This document shows positions 1 to 13,484 of a stretch of DNA of 64,000 bases, one piece after another (position 1 is the stretch's first letter; each line of letters opens with the position of its first letter). The position numbers were made by a program, and so were the translations under genes. This stretch comes from Rhea pennata (taxonomy: Eukaryota > Chordata > Aves > Rheiformes > Rheidae). Below the pieces are notes generated by a model that worked only from the letters and a program-made list of their open reading frames with translations, ran no database searches and was not told the DNA's origin. The DNA lies in contig NC_084673.1 of the NCBI RefSeq assembly GCF_028389875.1, positions 16,343,501 through 16,407,500 on the forward strand, written 5' to 3'.

Positions 1-74
1 AAACATCCTTCATATCGACCAGCAGCCCCGAATACGGATTAAGGCGAGTGCCGTAAACACAGTCACTCTTACCG

Positions 75-300
75 CACGCACGAGCAGCAGGTGGCTGGGA
101 ACACCACGCGGGAAGGCAAGTCCTTCAGCAGCAAGCAAACACGCTTTCCGAACAACACACATGCAAAACAAACAAACAAACAAAAATCCAGCGTGACCAG
201 TTCAGCCCTGCCTCCCGCCGTACGAGCAGGCCTGCCCGGTGCTCAGACGGGCGCCGGGCAGCGCTCCCGCGCAGCGCCGCGGCTCCGCGCAAGCGACCTT
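75..300 (-). promoter_or_regulatory. Small CpG-rich patch, possible 5' end of a leftward gene
   Basis: Positions 190-300 are GC- and CpG-rich in an otherwise A/T-rich neighbourhood. On the minus strand a donor-like GTAAGAG follows at about 80, so a noncoding first exon of a gene transcribed out of the left edge is possible. The plus-strand open frame over it matches no family I know. This is a weak call based on composition and one donor-like site. Confidence 0.2.
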
Positions 301-3300
301 CTCTTCCTCTTCCATCACTCTTCCTTTCTTTACAGAGTCTGTCAGGCACCGCAATTAAAGTCTGCGAGTGCTGGCGGAGTTAACATAAATGGATGTTTGA
401 TCTCTAAGGGGAAACATTTAAGAAGTGCACTGAGATGTATTTACTGAAGATTTCACTAATTCAAATAAATCAAGCTAAAATTACACACTGGACTAGCTAC
501 TGTCAGTTTTCCGAAAACCTTCCATTCAAAAAAGCAAATAAAGATGGTGAGTTCATTTGTCCTTTGTTTTCTGACTTGGAAGAAGAGCTGACATTGATGT
601 TGCGGTGAAAGACCTTAGTATTTAACTACTTGAAGAAATTCGTATTACCTCAGTGTCTCTCTAAATTGCTGTACTCATGTTCGCCACATAAGTTGCTATT
701 AGCAACTGTAAAAACTTATATTACTAGCTTGAACCTAGCAGCAGGTTATTGTATTAAATTCTTTAGAGCCTCATCCACTCAATATTTGAAATAAAATTAA
801 AATGTTGTCCCTGAAAAAATGTTTTCTTCCAATAAGTCCTTCATTGTAGACACAGACCTTAAAAGCTAACGCAGCTGACAAGTAATCACTGAGTTTTACA
901 ACATAAAGTAAAATAACCCCTTGTGAGAATATTGACTTGCCTCTTAAACTTCATTTTCCAGCTTTTAAGCTAAATAAAAAGTATATTGCTAAGATTCTTA
1001 CACTGACATGATCTTGATTCCTCTGAAGCATCGGTGGTAATTCCCATTTGCCCTTCAAAGTTGTATTTTATTTTGCATATCACTTCTGCAAATCTGCATC
1101 ACCATAAAGATCCAAATGAGTAGGGTATGGATGCAATATATCTAAAAATGAAACAAACATACTTCATCTAGGACAAAAACACTTCAAAATGTGGGCCTTA
1201 AATACTTAAGTAATGCTTCCCTTGAAGAACAAGCAAGTTCTTCTGCTGTTTAAAACAAAAAAAATATTTTGTTTTAATGTCTGCTTTATTAAACATAATA
1301 CCTGGATAGTATCTAAAGTTAGGTTGACAAATTCAATAGAGAGAACTTTTTATTCTGTTAAACAACATACTAGTGAAATATCAGCTGAAATACTTGTTCC
1401 CGAGACAGTCACAGTCATCATTTATTTGAGCTGCATTGCCGTGCAGCACATGTTAGAGAGTCTGGTAACGTTCCAGTTGATTCCCATTTTAGCATACTCT
1501 TCACCAAAAAGGGTCAAATGACCAATCTGAATGAAGAAGGAAAGGCCCAGTCTAACAGTACTGTAGTATTAAAGAAGGGATAGATAAATAATTAAGTCAG
1601 GAAGAAGGATGGAGGGTTCTACACCCAGTTCTACTTGATGAGTGGCAGAAGCTTGTTTAGCTCAAAGCCCAGTTTCCTCCTCCATGGAACGGATCAATAA
1701 TCTCAGATTCCTGGCGAGGAAGGTAGGAGCAACCAGCTTGGGTACTACAAACTCATTCATGGTGCTCTGTGTGTGCAACCTACTTCCACATCCGCCTCCA
1801 TTTGGGTACCTCAAAACACAGAAGTTTCAGAAGATGGAGTTCTTTCACTGATCTCATATGCTTTTCTCTCTCCATTTTCATGTCTAAAAACTGAACTCAT
1901 CTCAAAACATCTCTTTGTGAAATTCAAAGTCCATTGCACTGCACCAGCACAGGGCAGAATCCCTTGCACACATTCCTGAGGCTCCAACTCAATAATATAG
2001 GAAAATAGGAAAAGTCAACTATTAAAGGCAGGAAATTGTTCACATCATATGTGTCTACTTAGGTGAGATTATTAGTTTGGAAGATGTACTTCCCTCAGAC
2101 TTCACTACAGAAATGTAATGAAGTATGTCTTCAGGAATGGGCTGAAATACTGCTGAAGTGGGGCTTTCAAGTCTGTAGCTGGCCTCAGAGTCCTCTTAGT
2201 TTTCAGTTATTTTTCTGGCAGCACTGTAAAAACCTCTATCTGGATTAGTAGCTGTTCCTGTTTTAGACAATTTTTTTCTGTCTCAGTGAGAAGACCAGAT
2301 TCCAGTTTTCAATGCCTTCCCACTTGTAAGAACTTTGGGTTTTTTTCCTGGAACAGAGGACCCAGATTTAGTTAAGCCTTTTCATTCATCTTTCTAATGA
2401 ATTCCAGGTCTCTGTAGACAGTTGGTTCAGGATATATGGAGATAAATGTAGCTATTTCTCCATGGAGCAAACTGTTGCCTCAGGTTTCCAAATCCAAATT
2501 AAGCATTTAATGATTTATGTATACACTGAGCATTAGCATCTTTGTGCCACATTAGTCATCACATCACAAGAGGCTCCTTTTAGTCAAACAAATGACTATT
2601 AGGTCCAATGACTCAGCTTACTTCAGCTAAACAGTTCCAGAATTTTCATATTGATCATCATTAAAAACTGCACAGAAAGTGGGCAATTATAGTTGTGAAG
2701 TTAAAGAAAACAAACACTGCTACCACAGAAGCAGCAACTAGTCCTAGGCTTTTTTTTTTTTTTTAATTTAAGATTCATCACACTGAAATGCCCTTCTCCA
2801 GGCACATTATCCAAGGTTGCAGGCATTCACTGTAAGTAGTGTTTTTGTTTAAGCTTCACTGATGCCATTATTAAATTGCAGGACTGTGTCTCTTCCTTTA
2901 AAGATAACTTTCAGCTTCCATAGCTGCAAGAAACCATGAAAGCACACATTCTAAATCCATAACCAGAGGTCAGCTATATTTACGCAAGCATGCTTGCATA
3001 TTAGTGATTTTTAAAGTAATTTTCTCATGTGGAGATCTAACTGAATTTTTTAAACACTGAATGGGCAATACAGGGCAGGTGAGAATTTTTCATCCTCACT
3101 GCACCTTCTGTGTGCACATGTTCCTCTCCAAAGCAAAGTTGCCGCAAGGTTTGTTCTCCCCCCGATCTGATGCTCGGCACACTTCCTTTCTGTCACCTGA
3201 GTGATGTATGCAGATCAGCAAAAGCATCATTTTGGATAAAATAGCATCTAGCTACATCAATGTTTGTAACTCATCTTTCCCAGCCTTCAATTACAGAGAA

Positions 3301-4619
3301 TGCTTGCTCTGCATATGCTGGTTTCTGGTTTGCTAAAAATGCCTCTCTAGTGCCTGAACAAAATCAGAGATCTTTTTCTAGCAAGTTAACTACAATTTCG
3401 CTTTGCAGTACTGTCTCTACTAGGTAGTTTGTTATTTGGTTTTGGTATTTGCTGCATTTCAGAAAACATGAATTATACTGTGCCTCTTAATTGCTCTACT
3501 CTGTTGCACAAAAAAATAGCTTAATTATAGTTTATACATCTATTACTCCCTGATAGTTGAATAATCATCAGTATTACCTAGCCAGGGCATACTTACGCTA
3601 GCCAAGCCTCTCTGGACTGCTGGTACAAATCACAACATCCAACTGTTACGGGGCAACTGTTCATCTCCTTTATAAGTTCCATTTCACTGGGAGCCTTTAA
3701 AACGTTTCGTGTTCTGAACACCCCTATCCTTCCCCAAGCTTGTTTCACAGCAAACCTTTCTATCAGGCTGCAACGTTGTGCAAGCGGGACTCATCTCTAC
3801 CTTCAGTCTTCTGGCAGCGAGCAGAGACCCTGGCTGAGATCTGGGTGCCGCAGCGCCGAGTGCTGTACAAACAAACCCGAGGGAAGGCTTCGTTTTGAAG
3901 GCAACAGCTGAAGGGTAGAAGAGGAAAACACTGCCAAGAGATGGAGCAAAGGCACGGGACACGACCATGGGACACCAGGCGTCTAGTTTGTAGACCTAGT
4001 GCTCTATTTGCTGGACGAGGCAGACAGACTCCTGCCAATATGACATTCTGGAATAAGAGTTACTATAAAAACAGAAAACAACAACAAAAAAGCATTAAAA
4101 AACTAGCACGTTGATGTCCTGTTTCTGAACAACGTAGGTGTTACTGAAGAACAGCATAACTCTTTCTAGTCTTTACTGGGGGGTGGGAGGAAAGGAGGGA
4201 TAGAGCAGGAACATGGCAAGGCTTGATAACGCGTCTTAACATATAGCAAATTAAAAATGTTTCCTTAGCAATAATGACTATCACTTTCCATAAAGGCTCT
4301 TTGACAGCGTATTTTCAGAAAACCATTCTGAGGGCATCCAACCAGAAACGCAATGTTAATATGGTAAAGCTGAACCCCTTTCTAGAATGGGAGATTTGGG
4401 TTTACTTTGCAAATTGTAAAGCAAAGTAGTTTCAAACATAGACAGTTAAGTGTACTGGCTAGTTTGCAAAGATGGCCTTAAAAGAAAAATTTGGAAGCAA
4501 GCAGAGTAACACATGTTTTCAGGGTTAAATTATTTTGACTTTGCAGATGCAAGATCATTACTGTAAATGTTTTGACTTGACCGATAGAATAATTAAGTTT
4601 CAAGGAAGGGAATAGTTAT

Positions 4620-4655
4620 CCCCCCCCCCTCCCCCCCCCCCCAAAAAAAAAAAAA
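4620..4655. repeat. poly(C)/poly(A) low-complexity tract
   Basis: A run of C interrupted by one T passes directly into a run of 13 A. Such junctions are prone to length error in assemblies. Confidence 0.9.
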
Positions 4656-5204
4656 TCACTTTTTGCTTAAACTTTGCTTTGGATAAACTGACATCAAAAG
4701 TCTTTTAACAACAGAACTGTTCAGCTGTATTCCCAGTCCCACATTGACAACAAGGCAATTCTCCGAATGCAGAGAAGATAAATGGAGTTAATGCCACTAA
4801 GCAAACATGACATTTTTGTTGTACTGTGATCATAGATGACTCACTAAGTAAAATGATTAATCACAAATCAATGTTACTAGGCTCATTTAGAGATGATTCT
4901 CCCTTTGCAAAGCAGGTAGAACTCTAAATTTATAGGCTAATGCGTTTATTCTAGCTGTAGCAGTCTCGTTATTGGTCTTAAGCATCAGAGTCTGCAGGAA
5001 ATTTGTATGCAATTAAGCTAAAGTGATGACCTCCTTATACACATTTTGGCACTTTTTTATCTGATAATGTGCTGTGCAAATATATAAATGAATTGAAGCA
5101 TTACATAGAAATTACAGCTAATGTAATACTAAGAAAAATAGATATATATTCCAGAATTTTAACACATGTGCCAATAAGGTATATAGAACATAAATTACAC
5201 TCAT

Positions 5205-5247
5205 TTTATCAGTCTGCAAATGGGTTTATCAGTCTGCAAATGGGTTT
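5205..5247. repeat. 20-bp tandem duplication
   Basis: A 20-bp unit containing ATCAGTCTGCAAATGGG is present about 2.1 times with no mismatches, which indicates a recent local duplication. No function is evident. Confidence 0.85.
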
Positions 5248-8200
5248 GTTCTAAGATTTTAGACCATGCTTCATTTTCGGTTGACTAACATTTGTAACTT
5301 CTACAAACAGTTTTATGATCTAAATTGTTTCAGGAGGAAGTGCATGGATTTGTTGAGTGACATGTTTGTAAGTGATACACTACGATACTTTATTTGGTAA
5401 ATAAAATCATCTTATTTAAATATTAAGCAGAAGAAAATATTATTTCAGGCTTCATAAAGGCTTGCTAGCACTATGACACTTTTTCCCCTTCTTGAATTTA
5501 ATGAATTTAAATGCCTGCCTATACCTATGCATGCATCTTTATCTGCCCACCAAATTAATCAATGTAAGTTATTTCTGGAGGGATTATTTCCAGCCTACAA
5601 AGGGTAGTTTTACAGGGCAGAAGATTGTACCAGTCCCAGGTAGGGACTGGTCCTGGACCCCTGTATTAGACAGGGACTAATTTAAAGCAGAATTGGCTGA
5701 ATATCAAACATGATTTAAAGAACATTAAATAAATACATGACAATTTGCTCAGCTTCAGCGATCAGGTATGCTCTCAGAAGGGAGTCCTTGGTTGACTCTA
5801 GCTGAATATACTCCTGACGGTACGGTGCAAGCCATAATCAGGACAGTAATTCACAAGTGTTTAGACCTAGCACACACAATGTTTTTGTTCTGATCTGTCA
5901 TGTTGGTAATACTAGGAATCACGGTCATTTGGAAAATACAGGGTTTACACTGAGACTGCAGCCTGATTCTCCACAGTGTAGCAGCATTACCAAAGGGGTA
6001 TGGTGGCAAAACCCCCAAGGTCTTCTCTTTTCCAGAGGAGCGGGCAGGCATTGCCAAGCAGAACCATCCAAGAGCTGTGATGTCCTAAGCGAAAATAACC
6101 TAACTGCCAAGCAGCTCGTGCTATCGCCAGAAAGCACTAGCCAGCAGAGGTTGAATGTACACAGTGCTCTGGCTCAGAAAAAGGTAAAGCACAAGATCTT
6201 GGGATAAACACAAACCTGTCCCGTATGGGGAGCATCTGCTGCTCAACGAATAAATCTGCTGCTAGCAGTTCCTGCGTACTTCTACTGCTTTTCCAGCTAG
6301 TGGTTGGTGCATAACCTCTCTAGGTATCCCTTGAATGCAGGAGATAATGACCAGACCTGCAAAGTGATCTAAACTACGTCCAGCAAAATTCATCCTCAAA
6401 GAATAACCAGCTATTTGAAAGAACATGCTCAGCTTACCCTTTGCTCCTACTATATACAAACAGAAACAGCCCCTGTAACTCATCAGTTTGTTCCTACTCT
6501 GAACAAAGACAGCCGAGGCCTAGATGAACTGCCTCCCAGCTACCTAAGCTTGGAAACAAATACCAAGAAATGGGAAGGAACAAAAAAAATTAAGAGAATT
6601 ACATAGCTGTTAACAGCTGTATATTGCTTTTTTAAAAGCACTCCACTCTGCAATCTCTGACAAGTTTACTCCCTTCCTTACAAGATTACTTGGGCACACA
6701 CTTTCCCCTAGGGGAGCTATTCTGGAATTAATGATTTAAGAAGCTGCTCCTGGGAGCCTGATAGGAAGTTTACCTTAACAGGAGCCATATTACAATTTAA
6801 CATCCACACAGATGTTGCTAAAGTGCTATTTTAAACTTGGCACCTTAGCTTTCAGGCCATTTGCTCTGTATTTTTTCCCCCCATTTACAGGCCATCAGTA
6901 AGGAGGGATAAGCAAGGCAAGTTTCCCAAGAAATTTCACGTTTTGGTCACAGAGGAACTAGCTGCCCTTTGATCTCTTCCTCAGGTTCGGCACGCTTGAG
7001 CGTGAGCCAACTCAGCTCCTCCACAGCCGAAGCAGTGCACTGCTGCTAGAAGTGAAGCAAGGAAATTTTTGAAGCGCTAGTACAATGTAGCTTGTTAAAC
7101 TCAGGCAAAATTCATATGGCAACTTTTAACCAACTCCTATGGGCAGAAAAAAAAAGTCTTCTTGAAAGATCATGCAGTAGCTAATCAGGAGAGAGAAAGA
7201 GAGCACAAGGGCTTGTGAAGTCCAGGACTTCACAAGGACCCAGCCACCAGCATAAGTCCTCCCCATACTCCAGAAATAGCAGCCAAACATGCTGAGAAGT
7301 TGAACTTAGCTGGGTCATACGATACACACGACGGCACTTCCCTTGTGAAGGCCGGAGAGCTGAGAAGGAAGAGACAGCTTTTTCTTACGGGAGCAAGGCT
7401 AAGTGAGCAGCCAGGCACAAGCAGCCCTGGCTCACCCTGCCAGACCACCAGCACGCTCCAGGCTTGACTGCAGCGGCTTCCCAGCTGAACACAAGAGAGC
7501 ATCTCTGCACTGGAGGGAGGTGCTCAGTTCTGAGCCAAACAGCTTATAAAGCTGTGCGCTGGGCAACAATTTGTCTAAACAAGTGTTTCACTCAGTGACT
7601 AGAACTTCATTTTCTTCTGCATTTTACAGAGGCTGTTGATAGGTGACAGCTGTTGGCATGGCTGTGCAATCACCTCCAAGTGCTCAAGGCCCTCCTAACT
7701 CTGTACAGGACCTTTTAAAGCTTGACCTTCTCCAAGTCTGAACCAGAGATACCAGGGGGAACACCTTACATGTTCCCTGCATTTGTAACATGCGTTAATA
7801 AGCTTTTTAACACTAGTAAATGATTGTCAGACAAGTTGGGGGGAAGACTAAAATGAAGCCATAACTACAGAAAATCTCCAGCAGAAGCAGCATTTTCCCT
7901 TGCTCCAAAGAAAGCCCTATTCAAAAGTTACTATCAAAAAAATATAGAGGTAGGCAAACTATGTCTTCTCTCCCCTAGCCCTCCTCAAAGCAGTGACGGA
8001 CAGGTATCTGCCTTATGCGACTCGGTGCGTTCAGAACTGATTGCTCATTTTCTATCAGCCCCTATCATTTTCAACAGGAAAATTCACGGCCCACATTGAA
8101 GAAGGCTGAAATCAAAACAAAGATTGGAAAATTTAAAGTAGCAATACAGTAAGTGTACAAAATTAACATTAAACAGGAATATACCTCCATCTTTCAACTG

Positions 8201-8989
8201 CAATAAGCAGTAGCAGGCAGAAAGTAGCATTCACCACTAATAGAAAAAGTAGATCTTTTCTTCCTAGTCACTTAAAATGCTTTATAATAAAGTAATTATT
8301 TACAGGCACCTTTCTCCTACAAAAACAGCATAAGAGTAGAAATTAATCTCCCTAATATTTTTTTAGTGGAATATAAAGGAATAAAGCAAAAAATATTTAA
8401 AATTTAAATTTAAAAGCACGCCGCAAAGCAAGCTTAGCAGCTAGTCCCACCGGGCAGTAAAACGACCACAGCACTCCCTCTAGCGAAAGCAAGCATCAGC
8501 GAGCGACTCCTCTTCGCGAGCAGAGCTGTCATTCCCAGGATCAGCGACAGCGACAGATACCCTTCCCCCAGAAGAAACTCCGTAGCAACGTGGCAATTCC
8601 TTCAGCTCCTGACGAAGGCTCTGGAACAAGGCGAATAAACATTTCCTTGGACATCCGCTGGGACGCACAGGTTAATATTAGAAGTACTTCACCTTTGATG
8701 GAGGATCTAGGAACCAAGTCAGAACTACTTCAGTGCTAGGAAGTGTTGGACACAGTTCAGGCCAGCAGTAAGGGCGGGCTGCGGACAGCAAGCTCATAAC
8801 CAATGCCATCTTTCCCTACAATTTGAAACGGGAAGTTTAAAGATTTTTTCGCCAAAAGTGGAAGTTAAAGTTCAGCTTGTGCCCAAACAACATCTGACTG
8901 TCACAGAAGAAAATCTCATGGTAACGAAACACGGCACACTTGAGACAGACACCAGCAGAGCTTTAAGCAGGGCAGTAAGAGTCTCGTAA

Positions 8990-9125
8990 CACGCAGTATT
9001 TAGCTGTGCCCGTACGGCTTCCCTCGGCAGAGGGGCAGCCGCTCGCCAGGGAGGACCCTCGCACAGCCGCTCGGCCGACGCTGCGGCGGGGGACCGCGGC
9101 ATCAGCCCCTCCGCAGCCTCCACAG
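8990..9125. other. Isolated CpG-rich patch
   Basis: About 130 bp with roughly a dozen CpGs inside A/T-rich DNA. No splice-bounded coding segment is recognisable. It could be an orphan CpG island, an enhancer or a remnant of an old insertion; sequence alone does not decide. Confidence 0.25.
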
Positions 9126-10672
9126 GCTATCCAGGGTGCAATTAATCCTTAATGCTGGAGACAGCACAGCGCGTCGAGGTCCTTAGCAGTGCTTCAGTTT
9201 GTTCTGCTGCTGCAAAACACCCTCCCCTGTCACTCGCTCTCGGGTGGAAGGAGGCAAAAACCAAGCACGGTGCTGGAGTAAATGCAAAGCGTCTTAAGAG
9301 CGGTAGTTTCTGTAGTTAAATTTTGCAGCTTCCTAGTCACGCTCTCTACAACAATTAGAGGTCTCTGACAGTTTGACAAAATTGGCTGTGACATGCAGTG
9401 TTTCTACCCCCATCTGTCCCCCTCCACCTCCATCCCTTAATACCTCCAGAAATAGTCTGGGGGTGGAAATGTCAAGAACTTACAGATGTTAAAATCTAAA
9501 CAAAAATCAGAGCCTTTGCTGGGATGAACAAGGCAGTTCATGCGCCTGAGGCAATGCAAAAGGCTGCATGAATCACTGACAAATACATCCCTAAATTAGC
9601 TATTCTCTTACTAGATTTTCAGGATTTTTCTGCCAAATTCCCAGGAAACAAAAACAAACAAACAAAGAAAAAATCACGACACTACACTTGAAACCTCAGT
9701 GTTGCAGAAGGTGAATTTCATCATGAGTTCAGAGGCATCGCAGAACATACAGGTGATGGCAAGAGCACCCTCACTGCAGCCCACTCAAACCACCGGCTAC
9801 CACCAAGCCATAGCCACTACATCGTCCTTGCAATTGCTGTGGGTCCTGGTGTGCAGCTTCCGAAATCACTGACCACACTTGCTCCTGCTCCAACAAATGA
9901 GGCCTAGATTTGTGATACACTGACATACAGGAGTTGTATGATGAACTCCAAGAGCATGGTAAATTATCAGCCTGTAAGAAAGTCCCACTAGGGATTAAGT
10001 ATTACAGGATAAGTGAGAGTTTGATGATTACAGACATTGAGAGTAACAGCTGAGGAAGATCTAGAGTTACTGCTGGAAACAAACAATTAGACTACCTATG
10101 TCCAGAAGCATAGGAGAAAAAGAGGGGGGGGGAAGGGAGAGGAGGAGGAGGAGAATATGAGAATCAAATAAAATTTAAAAAGAAATCATCCTTTGGCATA
10201 AAAGTCAGGTTGTTCAGAACAAACGATTGTTTTTCTACAAAACAATTCTGATCAAGTGTTGTGGATAACCAAAACAGAACTAGTGAGGAGGGACTGGTTT
10301 GCTTTCCAACACCAAGGATAGTTGATACGTGCTACATTTATTTGTATTTTCTGCCTAAGCAGTGAGTACACAAGCCCTATGCATAAACCCCTCCTGTTCT
10401 GAACAAGATACCACATAGTTTCATCAGAATATATTTGCTATGTTGCCAGTTTTAATTGCAACCCGTGCTTCAATATGCACATGACTATTTTCAAATACAA
10501 TGAAAGCTTGAAATAAACAGCGTCAGTCACCAGCATGGCAGCTATTGATAAATCCTTCACAACTTCAGAAAAAAAGTCTCTTATAAACATTGTGGAAAGT
10601 AGGTACAGAATGTACAGAAGACAGTTTCCTATACAAAAGTGCATTGTAGCATACAATTAGCAGAGAACCTGG

Positions 10673-10729
10673 AAAGAAAGAAAGAAAAACAAAAAAAAAA
10701 AAAAAAAAACAAAAAAAAAAAAAAAAGAA
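10673..10729. repeat. A-rich low-complexity tract
   Basis: GAAA repeats lead into two long A runs separated by single C residues. On the FAM199X sense strand this reads as a T-rich tract. Confidence 0.9.
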
Positions 10730-11669
10730 GCCTCAATATAATCACTTCCATTCACTCTAATCTACCCATCCAACCTTCTAACCTCCTATTCTCCCCACCC
10801 ATCCCCCAAAAATAAACCAAAAAACAGAAAACCCAAACCCCCATACACACCACAAAACTCCACTTTCTCCTTGCTTTGGTTATGAATTATATTCAAGGCT
10901 TCAACATCACGTTTTTTCCTTTGTATTTAAGAATTTTCTTGCAAACTGGAAGTGTTTTAAAGTTTGCCAGATAAGAGAGAAATGCAGGTATGATTACTGA
11001 GACTTAATAATCAAAACAGACAAGCTTTGACTGTCACTAACATTTGCACTTGGTATATTAATAAGCAATCCTTGCAGTTCCGAAGTGGAAAACCACATGT
11101 TGACCAGATTTTCTGGGCCAAAGAACTGCAAGAACAGTAAACTCAAGAACTTTCATGGCCAATATTGTTAGATCTATTGGCTTAAAAGTCTGGCTTACAA
11201 AAAGTGAACTTCAAGAGCACCCCCAAAATAGTTAGGTAATTAGTATTTATGGAGCAAGGTGTCAACTGATTTCAAAGCTCATAGAGTCTTAGGAAAAAGT
11301 ACTGGCCTCAGGCCATTTAGCTTAGATGAGCAGTAAATATTGCCATTTTTATATGCTTCTCTAATATGCACTCTGATGTAAGCGCATATGAATAAATTTA
11401 AGCAGCTTTTTCCCCAGACAGTAATCTTCACAGGTTTTAAACCACAATACGAGAACTAAAAGTTAAACCCAGGCAAGTCTTGCACGACTTTGCTTGCTCT
11501 TCTCAGTAAGCATCCCACGCTGAATATACTATAACTACCCTTTAATCGTTTCCCATATAAAGAAAAATAGTTAATATCTTAAGAGAGACGAAGGGTTCTG
11601 AAGTTAGATAAACGCACAAATATTAACAGGTCTGTCAGGCAACTAGTTTTCTTCCTCATATTTAAAATC

Positions 11670-11670
<1 letters not shown>

Positions 11671-11696
<26 letters not shown>
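11671..11696. repeat. (TA)13 microsatellite
   Basis: Thirteen uninterrupted TA dinucleotides followed by an A run. Confidence 0.95.
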
Positions 11697-11701
<5 letters not shown>

Positions 11702-12193
11702 AACAAGTCTTCTCTATTGTTTACAGTCCTCTTGCAATCAGACTTTCAGTGCTCCTTCTAAGCCTTTTTAGAGAAAGAATTACCATGGAAGCAAACAGTT
11801 AATATTACAGAGTGTAAACTGATTACATTCATATTACAGTGGGTTCAAAGCACCTAGATATATTGCTTCAGTACTGTGGAGCCATACACATACTAGTTTT
11901 TTGTTCGTCTCTGTTTTTCATTGAAGGAAATGTCAAGCTTAGAAATAAAATTCAAATCCTTTTTAAAAAGCACTGCCAAAAAAATTGGAATTTTAGTTAA
12001 ATCTTATTTTGCTACTTTGGCTGTTAGCCACTGCTGCTCCTGCTTTGTTTTACAGGAGACTATCTAGAACTTGTCAGGTTCCGATAGCTACAGAACGACA
12101 ACAGACTGCTAAAACTAACTGCCAGACTGACGCCACGGGTATCCAGCACAAACTGTAAGCATCCAGCACCTTGCAAGGAAAGGCCCCAGTATT

Positions 12194-12206
12194 GGGGGGG
12201 TGGGGG

Positions 12207-12274
<68 letters not shown>
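12194..12274. repeat. G-run plus (GA)33 microsatellite
   Basis: A 16-bp tract of G with one T passes into about 33 perfect GA dinucleotides. On the minus strand it is a (TC)n tract and would lie in the FAM199X 3'UTR if that extends this far. Apparent Arg-Glu or Ser-Leu repeat proteins here are translations of this microsatellite. Confidence 0.95.
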
Positions 12275-12276
<2 letters not shown>

Positions 12277-13466
12277 CTCATCACTAGAACTACGAGGGAT
12301 CTCATATAATATTGAGCACTGTAGAAAGTACGGATGCAACCAATCTGGAATATCGCAGTTACTTCAAGTCTGGTTTTCTGAGATGCCAAGTACTTGGCAA
12401 AGACAACGTTCAGGCAAGCACTGGCATAAAGACAGTCTGCCTTCTGATCAGAGCTTTCGCAGTTTTGTAGCCTTAAGCTATAAACCTCCTGGAACTAGGA
12501 GACCACAAAGCTATAAGTTGTTAACACAGTGCTTCTGGAAATCCACTTTTTTTCCTCCTTTGAACAGTTACACAAGTGACTGAAGTACCCAGCTAGAGAT
12601 GAGCTACCACTATTAGCTACTCTGGTACTGCGTACTGATTAGGTACTCAAGACTTTCATTCAATACAATAATTGGTAATTGGAACCACCTAATCATTCAG
12701 ATTAATTACCTGTTCACACCAATATAAGGATAACTACTGTCACTCCCTCATTTCATATTCCCTGGAAGCTGGTAGACAGGTGACCAGAAAAAGCTGTACC
12801 TCTTCAAAAAGAGGGGTCTCAAAGCCAGAGGGATTTTAAACTCTGAAGAGCTGCTGATACAGAATAAAGCAAGACTTCCACAGTCCACCACACTGAGGTA
12901 TTGCACACTTCTTACAGTTCATTTCAGAGTTTCAGTGCTCCACAGTATCAAGCATGTATTTTTTCAGGAGTGGGAAGGAGAGAGATTAACATTTCAAAAT
13001 CACTGCAGAAAGTAAAGGTTTACTGAACTGTAACAGTGCAAAGACAGTGAAACATTTCGTAATGAATTCCTCTGTAACTGCCATTCTAAGTTGCAAGAGT
13101 TCAACAACTGGACACTGAAAATAGTCAAATTGACAGCAATGTATTTTTTTTCCTCTGAGATTCTAAAAATAAACTCTACATTAAACTCCTGCATTCTCAG
13201 GCATCTGAACACTGTTAAGTTTTTAACACTATTTCATCAGGAGGAAAGGAGTATATCAGCCAGCTGTAGCACTGCGCAAGGAATATTGACAAGTTACAGT
13301 CACTTCCAGTTAGTGGCCAAATGACTGGCAATATGAGATGGGTAGTATGCAAGTTTAAAATAACATTATTTAGTTTTTAAGTGGTCACTGGCCAAGTCTG
13401 GGTACCTATGGTCTAGTGGCAGTGAGAGTGTTTAAATTTACATATACTATTTTGATTGTGGACCTC

Positions 13467-13484
13467 TTTTTTTTTTTTTTTTTT
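13467..13484. repeat. poly(T) tract
   Basis: Eighteen T residues; an A run on the FAM199X sense strand. Confidence 0.9.

Larger units (their letters stand above)
1..10336. other. Intergenic DNA with no recognised gene
   Basis: About 10 kb of mostly A/T-rich sequence downstream of FAM199X. I recognise no coding exon on either strand: open frames are short, lack familiar motifs and are not bounded by convincing splice sites in a shared frame. It holds a small CpG-rich patch near the left edge, a second near 9.0 kb, short simple repeats and a few small inverted or tandem duplications, listed separately. Lineage-specific noncoding RNA or distal regulatory elements could be present but cannot be seen from sequence alone. 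Confidence 0.5.

Noticed and set aside
91-447. 118-codon open frame at the left edge
   Set aside because: Low-complexity composition, no familiar domain, not bounded by consistent splice sites; kept only as a possible CpG-rich promoter patch.
12060-12583. Arg-Glu and Ser-Leu repeat proteins
   Set aside because: Translations of the (GA)n microsatellite.
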